Shown here in pieces: positions 35,601 to 50,600 of a stretch of 64,000 bases of DNA. Each line of letters opens with the position of its first letter. The first letter of the stretch is position 1. The stretch comes from Hyposmocoma kahamanoa (taxonomy: Eukaryota; Arthropoda; Insecta; Lepidoptera; Cosmopterigidae), in the NCBI RefSeq assembly GCF_003589595.1, contig NW_020655550.1, forward strand, positions 588,889 through 652,888, given 5' to 3'. The position numbers and the translations under genes were made by a program. The notes under the pieces are model-generated. The model did not search any database. It saw nothing but the letters and a program-made list of their open reading frames with translations, and was not told the DNA's origin.

Positions 35601-38600
35601 AAATATTCGTGATAATACATTATGTCCGATTCGGGGTCTTCTACCCAAATCCAGAATGCTTCGGGCGCTTTGCCGTGGTACTTGTCATTCCATCTGAATA
35701 GTTAGGAAAAAACCAAGTTAAAAATACACTTTTTCTAATGATTTATTATAAAAATAATACGTTTTCTGGAAGCACAACTTCTGAACTATTCAATAACATA
35801 AAAACAAATTAATAATTTAAATAACTATTTTTTAGTACTTTAGAGAAACAGATAGTTACGATTTTAGTAGATGTACCTAAAATCGGGTTTTATGAAGAGT
35901 CGGATTTTCATCACAGTCCTGGTGATGGGCTGCAGGCTCGCTTCCATTTCTAGCAGAGGGAACTCTTCTGCACACTTTTTCAATTGCCTCGCTGTTTTCG
36001 GGTTCCGGATTAGGTCGCCTGGAAAAGATTATTGAGCCAAATTAATATATGCCAGAGTCGTTAGATATGAGGATGAACCTTTAGAAAACTCTTCCCCGGT
36101 GTTGGGATTTTGAACAAGAACCGCAAGAGTAAAATCAAACACAAAATTGAAGCTACGTAATGCTGATACTGAAATTTTATACTGGTACATTGTAAATTCA
36201 ACTGTAACAATCATACAATTTGTGTTCAACTTGATAAGAGCTGCAAGCTCGTTGTGTACCTCAGTCGGTCTGTTATTTAAACAAAAATTATTCTTCTTTT
36301 ATCTACAACCCTCGCAATCGCATTGATGTGAAAAATGAACATTTTTAACGCCAGCATTTCAGAGTAAAAATAAATTTTATTTTCAGTCGAAATACTTACC
36401 AAGCTCTCGCCAATCCATCTCTCTAATCTGATCAGGTCTCAACATAGGATATTCTATATGTTTTAAGATTTCGTTGGGGAAACAATTGAATTGCCGCATG
36501 TCGCTATGGAAGTCCCACAGTTGTAGTTCTAGCATCTTCGCCATTTTTAGGTACAAAGCCGCCATGTATGCGTTGTTTTTGCGCAGTGTTATTTCGAATA
36601 GTGCCCGGACTATGCGCACAGCGTTCTGCCAGAATATGACACAAATTTTAAGTAGATGCAAAAAGAAATGTATTACAATTTTGAAGCCAATTTTGTGCGT
36701 GACGTCGTTTGTTGAAGATGATTAATGATTTGAGATAATTTCCCCATGTGTGTTTGAAATCGGTGCAGTTTTTAATTTTCATATAAGTACGATTTTCTCG
36801 TTTCTGATTGGATTTTTTAACAGGATTGTATTGTTCGCTTGCACAGCCATTTGATAAATTGTTCTTTAAATTTGTGAGGTAACTTTAAATACAAATAATG
36901 TTAAGTTTAGCCTAATGATCGACGATGACGAAACGGCAGAATCAAGTTTTACCTGAGTGATATAGTTAAGATCCGATTGCAGCGAGGATCCATTGACGCG
37001 CCCGCGTGACAGGAATGTCTGCAGCAGAATGTTTATCTTCCAGTGTATGTCTTCTTCTTCGTCTTCTATCCGTATTTGGCAGTAGTTTTCCTGAAGCACG
37101 CGCAGTTCTGATAGTTCTTCTTTTCTTACCTGCAATTTGTAATGTTACTACGAGACTGATAGGTTGGCGACACAAGCGCCGCGGCGGCGCGCGCGCGGCG
37201 TTTTTTGGTGTTGTGGCGCCTCAAGAGTTACGGCCGTAACACCAGCGGTGCAAATGCAGCCCATCCGGTGTCAGCTACTAAATTTCGTAAATTTGTACAG
37301 ATTTGCGGCAACGCTTGTCGCCGCTGCCGCTGCATCAAGCAAAGACGCGAAGCGTGTATGAAACTGTGTATACAAATGCAAGGGCGAATACAACTGCGGC
37401 GCCGCAGAGGCCTGTAATTAGCCTTAAGAACCATGCGAGTTTATGAGAGACACGACTGGATTTGTGCTTAACTAGTTCGCACGCGGTGACACTTGTAGCA
37501 GCGCCATTGTGGAAAAATGTCGAGAGATAATTCCTTCAGTTGCCAAGTGTCTGAGAATGATGAATTGTCGATCAATTATCACAAAAAAATCGTCTGTTTA
37601 ACTGTCCTTCGGTACTAAATTCCAGGACTCGTTTATTTTACCTATTAGAAGTTGGTAGTCAATAGTCAATGTTTATTTATTGGTCCAAAAGTCGTGCACG
37701 CCATCTTGGATTCAGAAATGAGTGCCATATTCGTAATGAGCACCCCGAAATACCTCGAAANNNNNNNNNNCCAAATACCTCGAAAACGATACCCAACTTG
37801 CCATTATGTGAATAATCGTGCCCGCCATCTTATTTCCTAACCAACCCCTAACCCCCCAACTCAACCCCTAACCCACCCCCTAACCCAACCCCAAACCATA
37901 CCCATTAATTTATCATAATCGTCAGTTTTAATTGTTAATCAAAACCATTGATTTAATTGAATTAATTGTTAATCTTTAATTGCCAGAACAATTAAATTTG
38001 TATAAAAATGACCAATTGTTAATTGCTGTTTCTCAATTGACAATTAATTAATTGTCAATCATTAATTGCCAGAACAATTAAATTTTGCCCAACACTGCTT
38101 ATAACCAGGCGTGCTAATGATACTGATTTTCCAATACCGGGGACGCATTATGGACAAAAGAAAACAGTATGTACGAAGGAGTTCTGACGGCCAAGTTATC
38201 GAAAGATATTAAAGACAAGTCGTTTTCATTATTAAAAAAAAAACAAATTCCATATTCGGTGGAACTGCTGATAAATTTCTAAATGTACGTAATTACTATC
38301 AAAAGTGTCATCTTTGCAATTGCTATGCAATACTTGAGTGGTCCCGTATTTTTATTAAAAGAGAATACAATTAAATTTAAAATTTAATTTAATTTCATTA
38401 GAATATCATATTTTGTAAACAAGTACTCTGTATAAATTCTATAGTACCTTGCATTTGTTGATAAATTTGTATTCTTATATACCATACGGATTACCTTTAG
38501 TTGTTGGAAGTCGGAGCATCGGGTGAGCATTTTGAGAACGTTGCCTTGTGTCATGGCTCTTCGGACCATCTGGTTGAACACTTGCATCGTCTCCACCGTT

Positions 38601-41600
38601 ATGTAGTAGTGGCTTGCCGTGCGACCAAGATCTGTAAATTGCGTCTTCGTTCGAATACGAGATATAAATGTGTGCGCGTAACTTATACGAAAATTAAATA
38701 AACTAATTTCAAAGCATATACCATTCATTTAATATCATTTTTATTTGGACCAATTTCACTTTCTATAATTTATCTTCATGTAATTGTTGTTTGATATAAC
38801 ATTCACATTTGGTAAAAAAATTATATACCGACAGCTGGAAATCGCCGGAAAGCGATATTATCGTATCTCGAAAAATAGGAAAATACTATTTTTAATCGAC
38901 TTCAAAAAAAGGAGGAGGTTTTCAATTCGACTGTATGTTCTTTTTTTTTGTATGTATGTTACGCGATAACTCCGGTATTTGTGAACCGATTTTCTAGATT
39001 CTTTTTTTGTTGGAAAGGGGGTACTTCCATAGTGGTCCCATTTCATTTTGAAGAAAATCATCCACCTCGAAGGGTGGCTGTTCACGAATGAAGATTCATT
39101 TTTATAAATAGCGCCTAACTTTAATTTAGGAGCAATTATTTTAATGGTTGATTTTGCTATTTCTCCAATTCAAGGCGTTTTTCTCTCAATATACTGTGAG
39201 TAGTGAGAACCGATTTTTATTATCTCCAGTGTCAAGTCCTGTATAGTGGCGAACTAGGGGATATTTCAATAAAACTTAGCAAATAGACGTAATTCCACGT
39301 ATTTTTGAGGTCGGTTTTTTTAGTACTCTGTACTAAGATTATTCGAGATACGACAAGATCGCTTTCCGGCAATTTCCAGCTATTTGTATTTTTATGTTAT
39401 TCAAACCGACCCCCAACCACCTGATGGAAGTTCGTTCTCGGGACGTACGATCTCTAGTCTCCTTTGCCTATGATTGCGCAGTCTATTAAATTCGGAGCAC
39501 ATAAGTGCGGCTTTGTATTAGAAATAGGTAAGGTGGTTGTACCTACACATGTAGCTTAACCCTACTTACCAGTAAAATTGCATCAATGAGTTTGTTTTTA
39601 CGCGTGCAAGTGTTTGTTATTCGGCGCTAAATGCCACTTATGATTTTTTACCTTTTTCATCACATAATCTAAGTATATATGTATAGTCTGTAGTAATTTA
39701 ATACTTATGCTTTTTTTTATTATTTTATTACATTATTTTATTTTGTTATGTTGTCCACGTAAGCCCGGTAATGTAATTATGATGTCCTCTATTTTGGTCC
39801 GCAGTACGGAAATTTCTCTTAGAAATAAGCATTACCTTTTGTTTCAGTTTTCCGTTTTACTAAATGTGATTTGTATTTTCCTGTGCAATAAATAATTAAA
39901 TAAATAAACAAAAAATCTTACCGGTAGTATGCAGCTCGCCAGTTTGATCGTCGTAGCGAATCATATGTGTTTTGTCAAGCTCCATAGCGGCTGTAGTGAT
40001 GAGCTGACGCCGTTTCGTCTCCAACATTGGTTCCATACACACGTCGTCATATCCTAGACCGTAGACCTACATCAAATTAAACAATAAAATAACAATCGAA
40101 AGAACGAAAGCGACGCAAGAAATGGCAACAACGCGTGAAAGCTGCATGTTTACAAAAAAATGCCCAATTTAAAGTGACTCGTAATTTTTTTATTCGCGAC
40201 CGGTTGAAAATGTCGTTACCATCATCATCATCATCAACTCATTTACATGTCCCACTGTCGAAAATGTATATCCATATAAATATACGTTATAAAATAATAC
40301 AAGTTTCATTCACAAACCTTTGAAAAAAGTTGGAGAAATAAAAATTTATGACAAAAAAAAACCGACCTCAAAAGTTCGTGGAATTACATCTATTTTGATT
40401 GAAATCGGTTACCGGAAAGTACGCGAAACCAGATTCTTCCCCAAGTTTGCCACCCTTAGAAGTGGAATATTTTTTCGAATTTAAATGGGACCAATACTGA
40501 GGTACAGTCATATACACAAGATACCTGAAGTCTTGTCATACAGAACAATAATTTCTAATTTTAATAATTCCGTTAAGTGCCGCAATTAAAACAAAAAAGA
40601 AAACTTTGAAAGTTACTAAAACTTTTAAATTAATTAAAACTGAATAGACAAATAGGAACGAAACGTGCAACAATGCGTAATCACAGAAGACACAATCACA
40701 TGCAAAATGCAGAGATTTCGTGATTTGTTAATCTATCCATACCCACCCTACGCTTTATTAATAATACCTGTGTGGGTACCCACCTTAAGCAATTTCTAGT
40801 GAACAAATATTGTGATTTGTCAACTTTAACATTAAAAAGTGAAACAATGCTGTTAAAAATATAACGTTAAAACAAAACAGTGCTCGTGGGATTGAACCAC
40901 GGATATAGTAACTGGCAGTCGACACAACAAGCCGCTCGACCTTCTTCTTACTTCGAAGTTAAATGACGAAATTTAGCATTGCTTTTAAAGATGTGTTCAT
41001 CATCTTCAAGCAACACTCCACTGTATTGCTTACTCAATAAAGTTGAATTTTTTTTAATTTTTTCTTTGTTCAATACGTAACATGGGTCTCAGAACCAAAA
41101 GGTCGGTTTGGGCATGTTAGGGCGCGTTCCCACTATGTCGTGACGACAGATTGTAGTGCAGTGCAGTTTACAGTGTCGTGGCTTGTATATTTAAATAAAG
41201 TTCTTCACATATAACACGACACGATTAACTGTCGTTCACGATTTCTTATCGTTACAACGACAAACTGTCGTCACAGTGAGAACAGCTAGAACGACAGTCG
41301 TCAGACGATAAAAAACGTCACGATAAAAACGTGACGACAGATTGTCGCAGCTCCTATTGTCGTCACGATCTAGTGGGAACAGCTAGTCACGACGGTCGTT
41401 CAACGATAAAAAATCGTCCACGACAGATAGTCGTGATATGGGAACAGGCTAGACACGACAGTCGTCCAACGATAATAAATCGTGACGACATAGTGGGAAC
41501 GCGCCCTTAGGGGGTCAGGTATCTCATGTATGACTGTACCCTTTTTCCAACAAAAAAGAATAATCAAAATCGGTTCACAAACGCCGGAGTTATCGCGTAA

Positions 41601-44600
41601 CATACATACAAACAAAAATACTGTCGAATAGAGAGCCTCCTCCTTTTTTTTAAGTTACTTAAAAATACGTGAAAACATATGGAAGGCATTGTAAATACTT
41701 GTTTTTGAACGTAACACGACTTTAATATTTCAACATTTTATTTTAAGCCTCGTTTACACTTGCCATGATTTCTTCAGCGATTAACTTAAAATAGGATTTT
41801 TTCGTCCCGTTTAATGAAATGATTTGTTGGTAGGTCAATATCCTTGTAAAAAGGTGAGTCCATCAGCATTAAAAAATATTAGTCAATTTTGTATGAAAAA
41901 TATATTAAATTTGACTAACTTCTTCTGTCCCGATTTTTTTCGTCCCGTACAATAATAAATACTACTGTACGTATGTGAAAAGTCCGTTATTTGTATGAAT
42001 TTGCTGAAATGGAATTTATGTGGCCGGCCTTCCTTAAGGAAATTGAAAAATAAAAGGAAGAAATTGTAAATTGAAGTTACGTTCAAAAATAAATGCTAAC
42101 AATACATTCAACATTTATTAAGTATATTTTAAAAATCGTATCTTTTTTGCACCATTTTTACCTCACTCGTGCGTCGTAGTGAGTCTAAATACTAAATATG
42201 TGGACCCAACTATACTTATCTTAGAATAATATCTCTGTACTACAAAATAACACAACCTATAAAAGAAAGTGTAGCTTATATCAACTTTCCCTAATTAAAA
42301 AAAAAAAAAATCATACATAATTAGAAACTATATGGAAATACAAATGAAACCCTGTATCTGCGATTGATGATTGTCTACTTTTTTTAGCTGATCCAGGAGT
42401 GTATGGAACTTGGGCATTGTTCTTAGACGACAATAGTGGTTCATCGGTTACCAATGTGGTAGCTAAATGATGAAGCCCCTGGTTCTATTCTCATTTTTTT
42501 ATTATTTTCTATGATAGCAAGTGACGAGACGAACAAGTCGTGAGCGTGGCAGTAAGCGGCACGCCTGTCCATAACAGTTGCAGTGCCACTCAGAACTGTT
42601 GCTGTTTACATTAATCCTTGGCGGTAGAAATATGTAGGTGAGGTGACAGTATTTCCCTGGAAGAACTCTTTCACAAGGTGCTCTACTGTTACTAAATAGG
42701 ACATTTTTAAATATTGATTACGATCTAGGTGTTCTGGTTAAAGGAATTTCCTTGCACTTGTACTCATAGTGCTGGGACTGCCTAGACACTTTTAAGAAAG
42801 GTTGTTTAAAAGAGTGAGAGTTAACACTTTTTTGTGCTGTTTACCTGTGGGTTGATTCTCATGCGCACGAATAAGTATGTGTAACTCAGCCATTCCACCG
42901 CTTCATCGATATTCGTCACAGTTCCTAGCGCCACCTGGAAAAAATGTCATAATTAAAGAACCATTATAATACTTTTTTATGTATTAAACATTTTGAAAAA
43001 TGTTTTTATTCAAATGATTATATTGAAACTACATAACATACTATGACTGCTTCCTTGGCGTAACGGTTACCATGCCCATACTGGTCTGCCACGCAGAGGT
43101 TTCGGGTTTGATTCCCGGGCCGGGAGAAATATTTGTATGTACACTTATTTCTCTCGTAAGTTTGGGTGTAATTTGTGGTGTTACATGTATGTGTCCATGG
43201 TACCCGCAACATAGGGTTTCCCTAGCGCGGAGCTATGAGTGTGTATTTACAACAATATACTGACGATACTATTGCCATTTATAAAGTGTGGGACTAAATT
43301 ACTAGCGAGATGCAACAAATTAAAATACAAAATTTGCTTTAGTATAGTCCCGATGCGGAAGCGTGCTGATGCAGTACAGCCTTAGCCTGTAACTTAGCAT
43401 ATTGTTAATTAAGCTTCTCTTATGATCTATGTCCCATACCTCGGCGTTCAAATGGTCAGCTAATAGGTTAATAAAGTTGCTCTCAATCGGGAACTGGTTC
43501 ATCATAGATTTGAGGTAATGCGACAATTTGTCATGCGTAGTTATGATGATGCCCGTGCCGGAAGTGTCGAACTGGGGACGGCCGGCGCGACCGAATATTT
43601 GTAGCACATCCAGTATACTGAGGTCCACAAAAGATCCACGGTTCTGGTCATACAGCTCAGTACCCTGTGGATCCAAATATAGCGGTTTATGTTTGTTGAA
43701 ATAATGGTAATAACAATATTACACAACTATCATATTACTTACACAAGTAAGTCTTAACTTTTCTATAGGCGTAGTAGTGTAGCTTTCGGATAAATATACG
43801 GAAGCGAGACGTGTTACACGAAATATTTCATTACGTTTCAGAGTCGTAGTACTGCAGAAAAGTTAAAGTATGAAATTGCCGATTTGTACTGAAAATCTAA
43901 ATTGTTTATTTTTTAAATTTTTAACAAATTTATTTAATCAAAATAGTTGCCATTATTATCTATACATTGCTGCCATCTAATGGGAAGGTTATTAATGCCT
44001 TTGCGATAGAACTCCGACGATCTAGACTGCACAAACTGTGTGAAAGCATTTTGTACTGCCTCCTGGGAAGAAAACTTCTTGTCACGTAGATAATTGTCCA
44101 AATCACGAAAAAATGATAGTCCGTTGGAGCAAGGTCTGGTGAATACGGAGGATGACGAATGGTTTCTAACTGCAGTTCCTGAAGGGTCAAAATGGTTTCT
44201 CGTGCTGTGTGAGGTCTCGCGTTGTCGTGGAGCAATAATGGTGAAGATCGATTCATGAGTCGGGGCTGTTTTACTGCTAGTTTTGTCAACATGGTTCGGA
44301 GTTCGGCACAATAGACATCTGCCGTTATTGCTTGACCAGATCGGAGAAAACTATAGTGAATAACACCATGCTGAGACCACCAAACAGTTACCATTACCCT
44401 TTTATTGGTAAGTTTTGCTTTAGGACACTGTTGTGGCATTTGACCTGGGGTCAGCCATTGCATTTTTCTTTTCCGGTTATCATAAAGAATCCACTTTTTA
44501 TCACATGTTACAATTCGATCCAATATTCCTTCATTTCTGTACCGGTTCAACAAGGCAACACAAGTTTCAACACGCGTTTCTTTCTGCAGATCAGTCAAAT

Positions 44601-47600
44601 CATGAGGCACCCATTTTTCGTATTTTTTTATTTTATTGATTTGACGCAAGTGAGTCAATATTGTGGGTAAGGTAACGTTAAACCATGCCGCTAATTCCTG
44701 GGTAGTTTGACTAGGATCGGCTTCCACTATCTCTCTTAATTCATCGTTATTCACCTGTGTGGGCGGTCTTCCTCGTGGCTCGTTCTTTAAGTCGAAATTT
44801 CCATCACGAAAGCGTTTAAACCAAAATCGCACGGTGCGTTCATTAGTAGACCCCTCTCCAAACGCAGCATCGATATTGCGGGCTGTTTCTGCCGCGTTAG
44901 TTCCGCGTCGGAACTCGTATTCAAAAATCACTCGAATTTTCGCAGTATCCTATCCATCTTTCTTGTCTAAATTGAATAACAAAAACAATTGAAAGTCGAT
45001 ATTCAAATGTTTCAAATTTAAAAAAAAAAAATCACAGAAACCATTTGAAAAAAGTTTCATTCGAAAACCTCAAACCATGAAGATTCTATGAAAATTCAAA
45101 GAACCTATTGCAATAAAACGGCAATTTCATACTTTAACCCCTAATATTTTTATTGCACATATATGAAACGTAACGACTTATTAATATCATCCCAAAGAAA
45201 ATAATCAACAAAAAAGTTGACTAGCCTTTGGAATAATATGACCAATTTGCACAATACATATTATATGCGAAATTACCCTTATGATAACAGCGTGCGCTGG
45301 AAGGTTGACTCCCCAAGCTAAGGTGGCAGTGCATACAAGCACTTTAATGTAACCTTCAGAGAAATATTTTTCCACCATGTTTCTGTAATAGAATAAAAAC
45401 AATTTTGTCAATAAAGTCCATGCAAAGGTTGCAATTTGGCATGAACATACATGTGTTGGTATTTGATGGTAAGCTCAGCCCTGCATACTCGTTAGTCCAT
45501 AAAGATATGCGATCGTCGTAAGTCGAAGACTTGCGATCGTTCGCATCCAGGAAAAGCCTATATACCCTATACCCTACCTTTTCTTTGATAGTTTTAAGCA
45601 ATTATTTTAAATGTTATATATTTCGTGTTGAATAGTGTTTTATTTTTAACCGACTCCAAAAAAAGGAGGAGGTTCTCAATTCGACTGCATGTTCGTTTTT
45701 TTTGTATGTATGTTACGCGATAACCCTGGTATTTGTGAACAGATTTTGATGATTCTTTTTTTGTTGGAAAGAGAGTACCTCCATAGTGCTTCCATATAAT
45801 TTAACCTCTAAGGGTGGCTGTTCACGCATGAAGATTCATTTTTCAACTGCTTCCGTGGCCGAACGGTTACCATGCCGGACTGCCATGCAGAGGTCCTAGG
45901 TTCGATTCCCGGGCCGGGAGAAATATTTGTATGGCCTACATTTATTTGTCTCGTGAGTTTGGGTGTAATTTGTCATTGTCTATTTGTGTGTCCATGGCAC
46001 CCGCGACACAGGGTTTCCCTAGTGCGGGGCTATGTCGAGTGTGTGCGTTATTATTATTATTATTATTATTTTTTATAAATAGCGCCTAAATTTTAGTATA
46101 AGGAGCAATTATTTTAAAGGTTGATTTTGCTATTCTTCAATTCAAGGCGTTTTTCTCTCTCAATACACTTTGAGTAGTGAGAACCGATTTTTATTATCTC
46201 ATGTGTCAAGTCCCGTATAGTGGCGAACTAGGGGATGAATCCGGGTTTGCGCACTTTCCGGGAACCGATTTCAATAAAACTTGGTAATTCCACGTACTTT
46301 TGAGGTCGGTTTTTTTAGTACTCTGTACTGAGATTATTTATTTATATAGACAGGCTTTCTAAAATAGCGGCCTATCTCAAAATAACTTAATTTATCGCAA
46401 ACGAAACCAAATATTGTGTAACTCAAAATTGTGGAATTAAACAACACAATTTAAAAAAAAATCCGAATGAAAACGATATGTCCAGGGTGTAACAGAAAGG
46501 TGAAGTCATATTAAAGGACCCAAATGTGTTCTTCTTCTGTGCAAAATTTCAACTAAACAGTTGAAAGAAATTTAATGAAAAGTAAAAGAAAGTAATTTTT
46601 TCAATCGATACGTTTACGTCACAGCTCTATTGCTCTATTTGCGTTAATGACGTGTACGTAGTTCATTCATAAAAACCATTCAATATGTGTCGGCGCTGCG
46701 TGTCGCGTTCCGTCCCAAACCAATCACCGATAAACAAAATGCAATCAATATACCCTAACGGTATTTTAAATCCTTTTCAGTTGCACTTATGTATGTCGAT
46801 ATTAACAACTAAACAATTATTACGTAATCTAATATCAATAATTTTATTGTTTTATTTATCAAAAACATAAGATTGGAGGTTTTTAAAGGTATTTAAGTAC
46901 ATACAATTTTAATACAGTAATAGCAGTACAGTTAGATTGGTGATAGTGATAATTAGTGTCCCATTGAACACACAATTAATAACAATAATGTGCCTGGCAA
47001 TGACATCAACTAACTAGTCTCAAACTATCCCGAGTTTCCTGTTCTATGAGTACCAGATCAACAAAATAAGCTCCGGGAAATTAACTCAGACCTTACCCGA
47101 AACTAAACCTGAAATTAACTATTTTTCATATTGGTTTTACCGGAAACAAAACCCTGGATCTTCTCATCCATCGCTCACGGTCCTAACCGCTGTGACCTAC
47201 GAGAGTTGTCACTCATAAAAATATTTACATACGACTTTGCGGAACTGCCGCTTGAAAATAAAAAGAGGAAGACATGAGATGTGTGAGCTGCATTCACTAC
47301 GTGCAAGAAAGAGATAGAAGCGTGCAATATTCAAGGCTTTGTAATTAGAATTTTGTTGTACTTGTTTGAAACTTTTCTACTCAAGTCATCATAACCACTC
47401 TACTTTAAAGTGAAATTTATCGGCGTTAAAAGTTTATTTTCAGCTTGTGAAAAATCTCTCAATTTTTGTATTCTCGTTAATGCCACTTGGGAGATTTTTC
47501 GACGTAGTGCAGGTTTCGTTGTGGCGCACTTTCCCGGTCACTTTAACTTTATAGAATGTACTAACGGATGAATAAATAGATCGCCTTTTAGTGATCATGG

Positions 47601-50600
47601 ATGCCAAGGAATTGTGCCACCAATCCACCAGTAACAATAATGAATTTTGGACTACAATTAAATGTTAAAAAAACCCATTTAAAAATTAAATTTTTAAATG
47701 GGTCACATAATTATTATGAAAGAAATATGTGTAGCATTTCCAAGACATTTACCTATGGGCCAGAAGGACTAGAGCTTCAATGCGTCTTTCGGGTTTAGTG
47801 AGTGATCAGCTGATCGAAATTTTACGTCCTGAAATTCCCTTAAATAACAAAGTGGGGCATAAAATAACAATGAAAACGTGTTTCACACCTATAACTACAT
47901 ATGATCTTGAAATACATAAATATTTTTTATACAATATATATGTATATATATTATATGAGCGATTGTAAATGGATAATTAAGTATTAAATATGTATAAATA
48001 AAAATAATCACATTAATCGCAATAAGTTCAGTATTATTTTTAAATTATCAAATTTGTTTTTTCAATTCCAAAACTTTTGAGTCACAATAGCATTTCTTTC
48101 ATGTGCGTTATGAGGAATGATGGTTACAGATCGAAATTCATTTAAAAAAGAATCATATCGGCCTAATGTTGTCACATGATTATTTGAACCATGGAAAGTT
48201 CGGTGTCCTGTTCAAAATATAATATATCACCCCCCCTGAATACAGCTAGAACTGCTTTGGGTAACTATTCTTGAAAAGTGGCGGTAGGAAGAAAGTATAG
48301 ATAATTACATGAAATCTACTCCATTCTCGCTTACACTGTAAAATATTCAATGAGTAGATCACCTGTCACTGCGCAACATGCCGGCGTGGTGGCACGCAAA
48401 TCCAGCAGCGAACATTTCTGACAGTTGCTTATAAGGGCTAGTGCTTATAGACTTTTTGGCCTTTAAGAATCCAGCGGAATCGTCTGGCTCAAAATATTTG
48501 GTATGTCCATTTTTCTGTGCTAATTCTTTGAGTATCATCGCCGTATTGTGTGTAGCGTTGCGAGCGTGGACAAATACCATGACTTGATGCCCTTGTTTCA
48601 CCATGTCCACAGTTTTATCATAGCATAGCTCATTCATAGTTTGCATCTGAAATTATTAACGTGATAGTGTTTAATATGCCTTTTAAATAATTAATACGAT
48701 GATTGAAGTGAAAAGTCATTCGTCGCGATGCAAACACGATTTAAACGCGATACTAACTTATTTACTTAATGTATTTATTAATTTCGCTTTTAAATTTATA
48801 ATTAACAAAATAATGTACATAAACCTATACAGATTTTTCGTAGATAATTATTCAACATAAGCGACTACATCGATATAATCGCGCGTTTGTATCGCTGCTA
48901 AAAGCCGCCGTGTTTTAACCACTCTAAGGGTTACCTTCAATGGCGCAGCGACACGTTCAAAGAAATGTATATTTTATTTGGTAAAAAATATTATTAAAAA
49001 TGTTATATTATTAATACAAAAACCGAACGCTAACTAAATCTAACAAAATCCTTCAATCCGGCCGGATTCGAACCGACGTCTCCTAGCAAACCAAAACAAC
49101 AAACAAAGAAAATACGTTCCTTATTATTTTTCATCCTGCAAATAGCGCGCGGTTCCTTTCAAATTTTTTTCAAAGAAATGTATTTAGTAGAAAATACAGT
49201 TTATGTTGCAATGCTTGTTTTTTTCCTATGTAGCATGTATGTAGTTAATTATTTATTCGCATATCGGCATTGTTTAGTATGAATTTTCATTCGCAATGCG
49301 TTATCAATATTAAAATTTTCAACATTCAATTAATTTAGGTTAAATTGCAGACTTAAACAATAAAAACCTATAGTAGGTGTAGTCACACGAGTTGCATTCT
49401 GAATGAATCACAATTACAAATTAGCTGTTGGAATGCAGTCTGCACGCTAGCAGCACGTGTGACTACGCACTAAGAAATAGAAAACAACGTGTACACATTT
49501 TTAAATCTAATTCAAAACCGGATTGCTAAATTTCGGCAGTCACATTAAAAGACGCTAAATTATAAAAGCATTTATTATTTACCTCGCAACTTAACATTCG
49601 CATATTTCAGGCAATGTTTTTGTAAGTGTACAACAAAAGCTTTTTAAAATGGTTTATATAGAAAGTATCACAAAACATACCTGTCTAAGATAGACTCCAC
49701 CGCCGCTGCCGATTGCCTTCACACCAATGAATTGTTGTTCTAGTGGCACTGGACGGAATCTCGAATCGAAATAAAACAGGCCTATGTTTGGATTCACTCG
49801 TAAGAATCTGAAAAGCATAATTTGTACATATAATAATATTCTTTTTACAAATTTGAAAATTATTTTTAAAATAGAAAACAAGACTCTGAGCCCGAGTAAA
49901 TTTATTTTACTTAAAAACTTGTCAAGGTCCTATTTAACTTTTAAGAAATTGGATGTTTGTTGTACACCTCTGTGATATAAATAGTGGTCACGTTTCATAT
50001 GAAATAATGAACAAGAAACCACAGGCGTGTATGGAGACATTGAAGATATTTCCAGTTGGAGGAATGTGGTGTCTGCCTATCTCATTGTGAAAGGTTATTT
50101 GAATAATTTTAGTATAGAGTACTAAAAAAATCGACCTAAAAAGTCATTCATCCTCTTGTTTGCCACCCTTAGAGGTGGAATAATTTCTTCAAATTTAAAT
50201 GGGACCATTTCCGATATATTCTCTTTTCATCAAAACAAAAAAAGAATCATTAAAATCGGTTCACAAATGCCGTAAATGTATAGCGTAACATAAAAAAAAT
50301 ACAGTCTAATTGAGAACCTCCTCCTTTTTTTGAAGTCGGTTTAAAATAGACAAAATTGTATACAGGCCAACGCAATTATTTTCTTAAAACAAAAGAACTG
50401 TGTAATTCTCAGAGAAAACCAAAAATTAAAATTACCAGTAGAAATAAGGCTACAATATTTTTTTTACCTTGCTACGTCGACGTAATTTGGCAGTGTGGCG
50501 GATAAACCAACGATCCGTATCATGTTCTGCGAAGATTCGACCTGCCGCAACGTCCTCGCCACAATCGCCTCAACAATGGGGCCTCTGTCGCCGTGCAGAA

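Larger units (their letters stand above)
40355..41660 (-). repeat. R2 copy split by a 1-kb insertion
   Basis: Left piece 40355-40505 (ACCGACCTCAAAA to ACCAATACTGAGGTAC) and right piece 41536-41660 (GTACCCTTTTTCCAACAAAA to CCTCCTCCTTTTTTTTAAG). Placed together they reproduce the uninterrupted order of the 38896-39345 copy. Confidence 0.8.

Noticed and set aside
37838..37905. Interstitial telomere
   Set aside because: Insect telomeres are (TTAGG)n. This tract is irregular (CCCCTAAC, CCCAACC) and too short.
40223..40234. (ATC)n or other short arrays as CRISPR-like repeats
   Set aside because: Eukaryotic nuclear context, no spacer structure; they are simple microsatellites.
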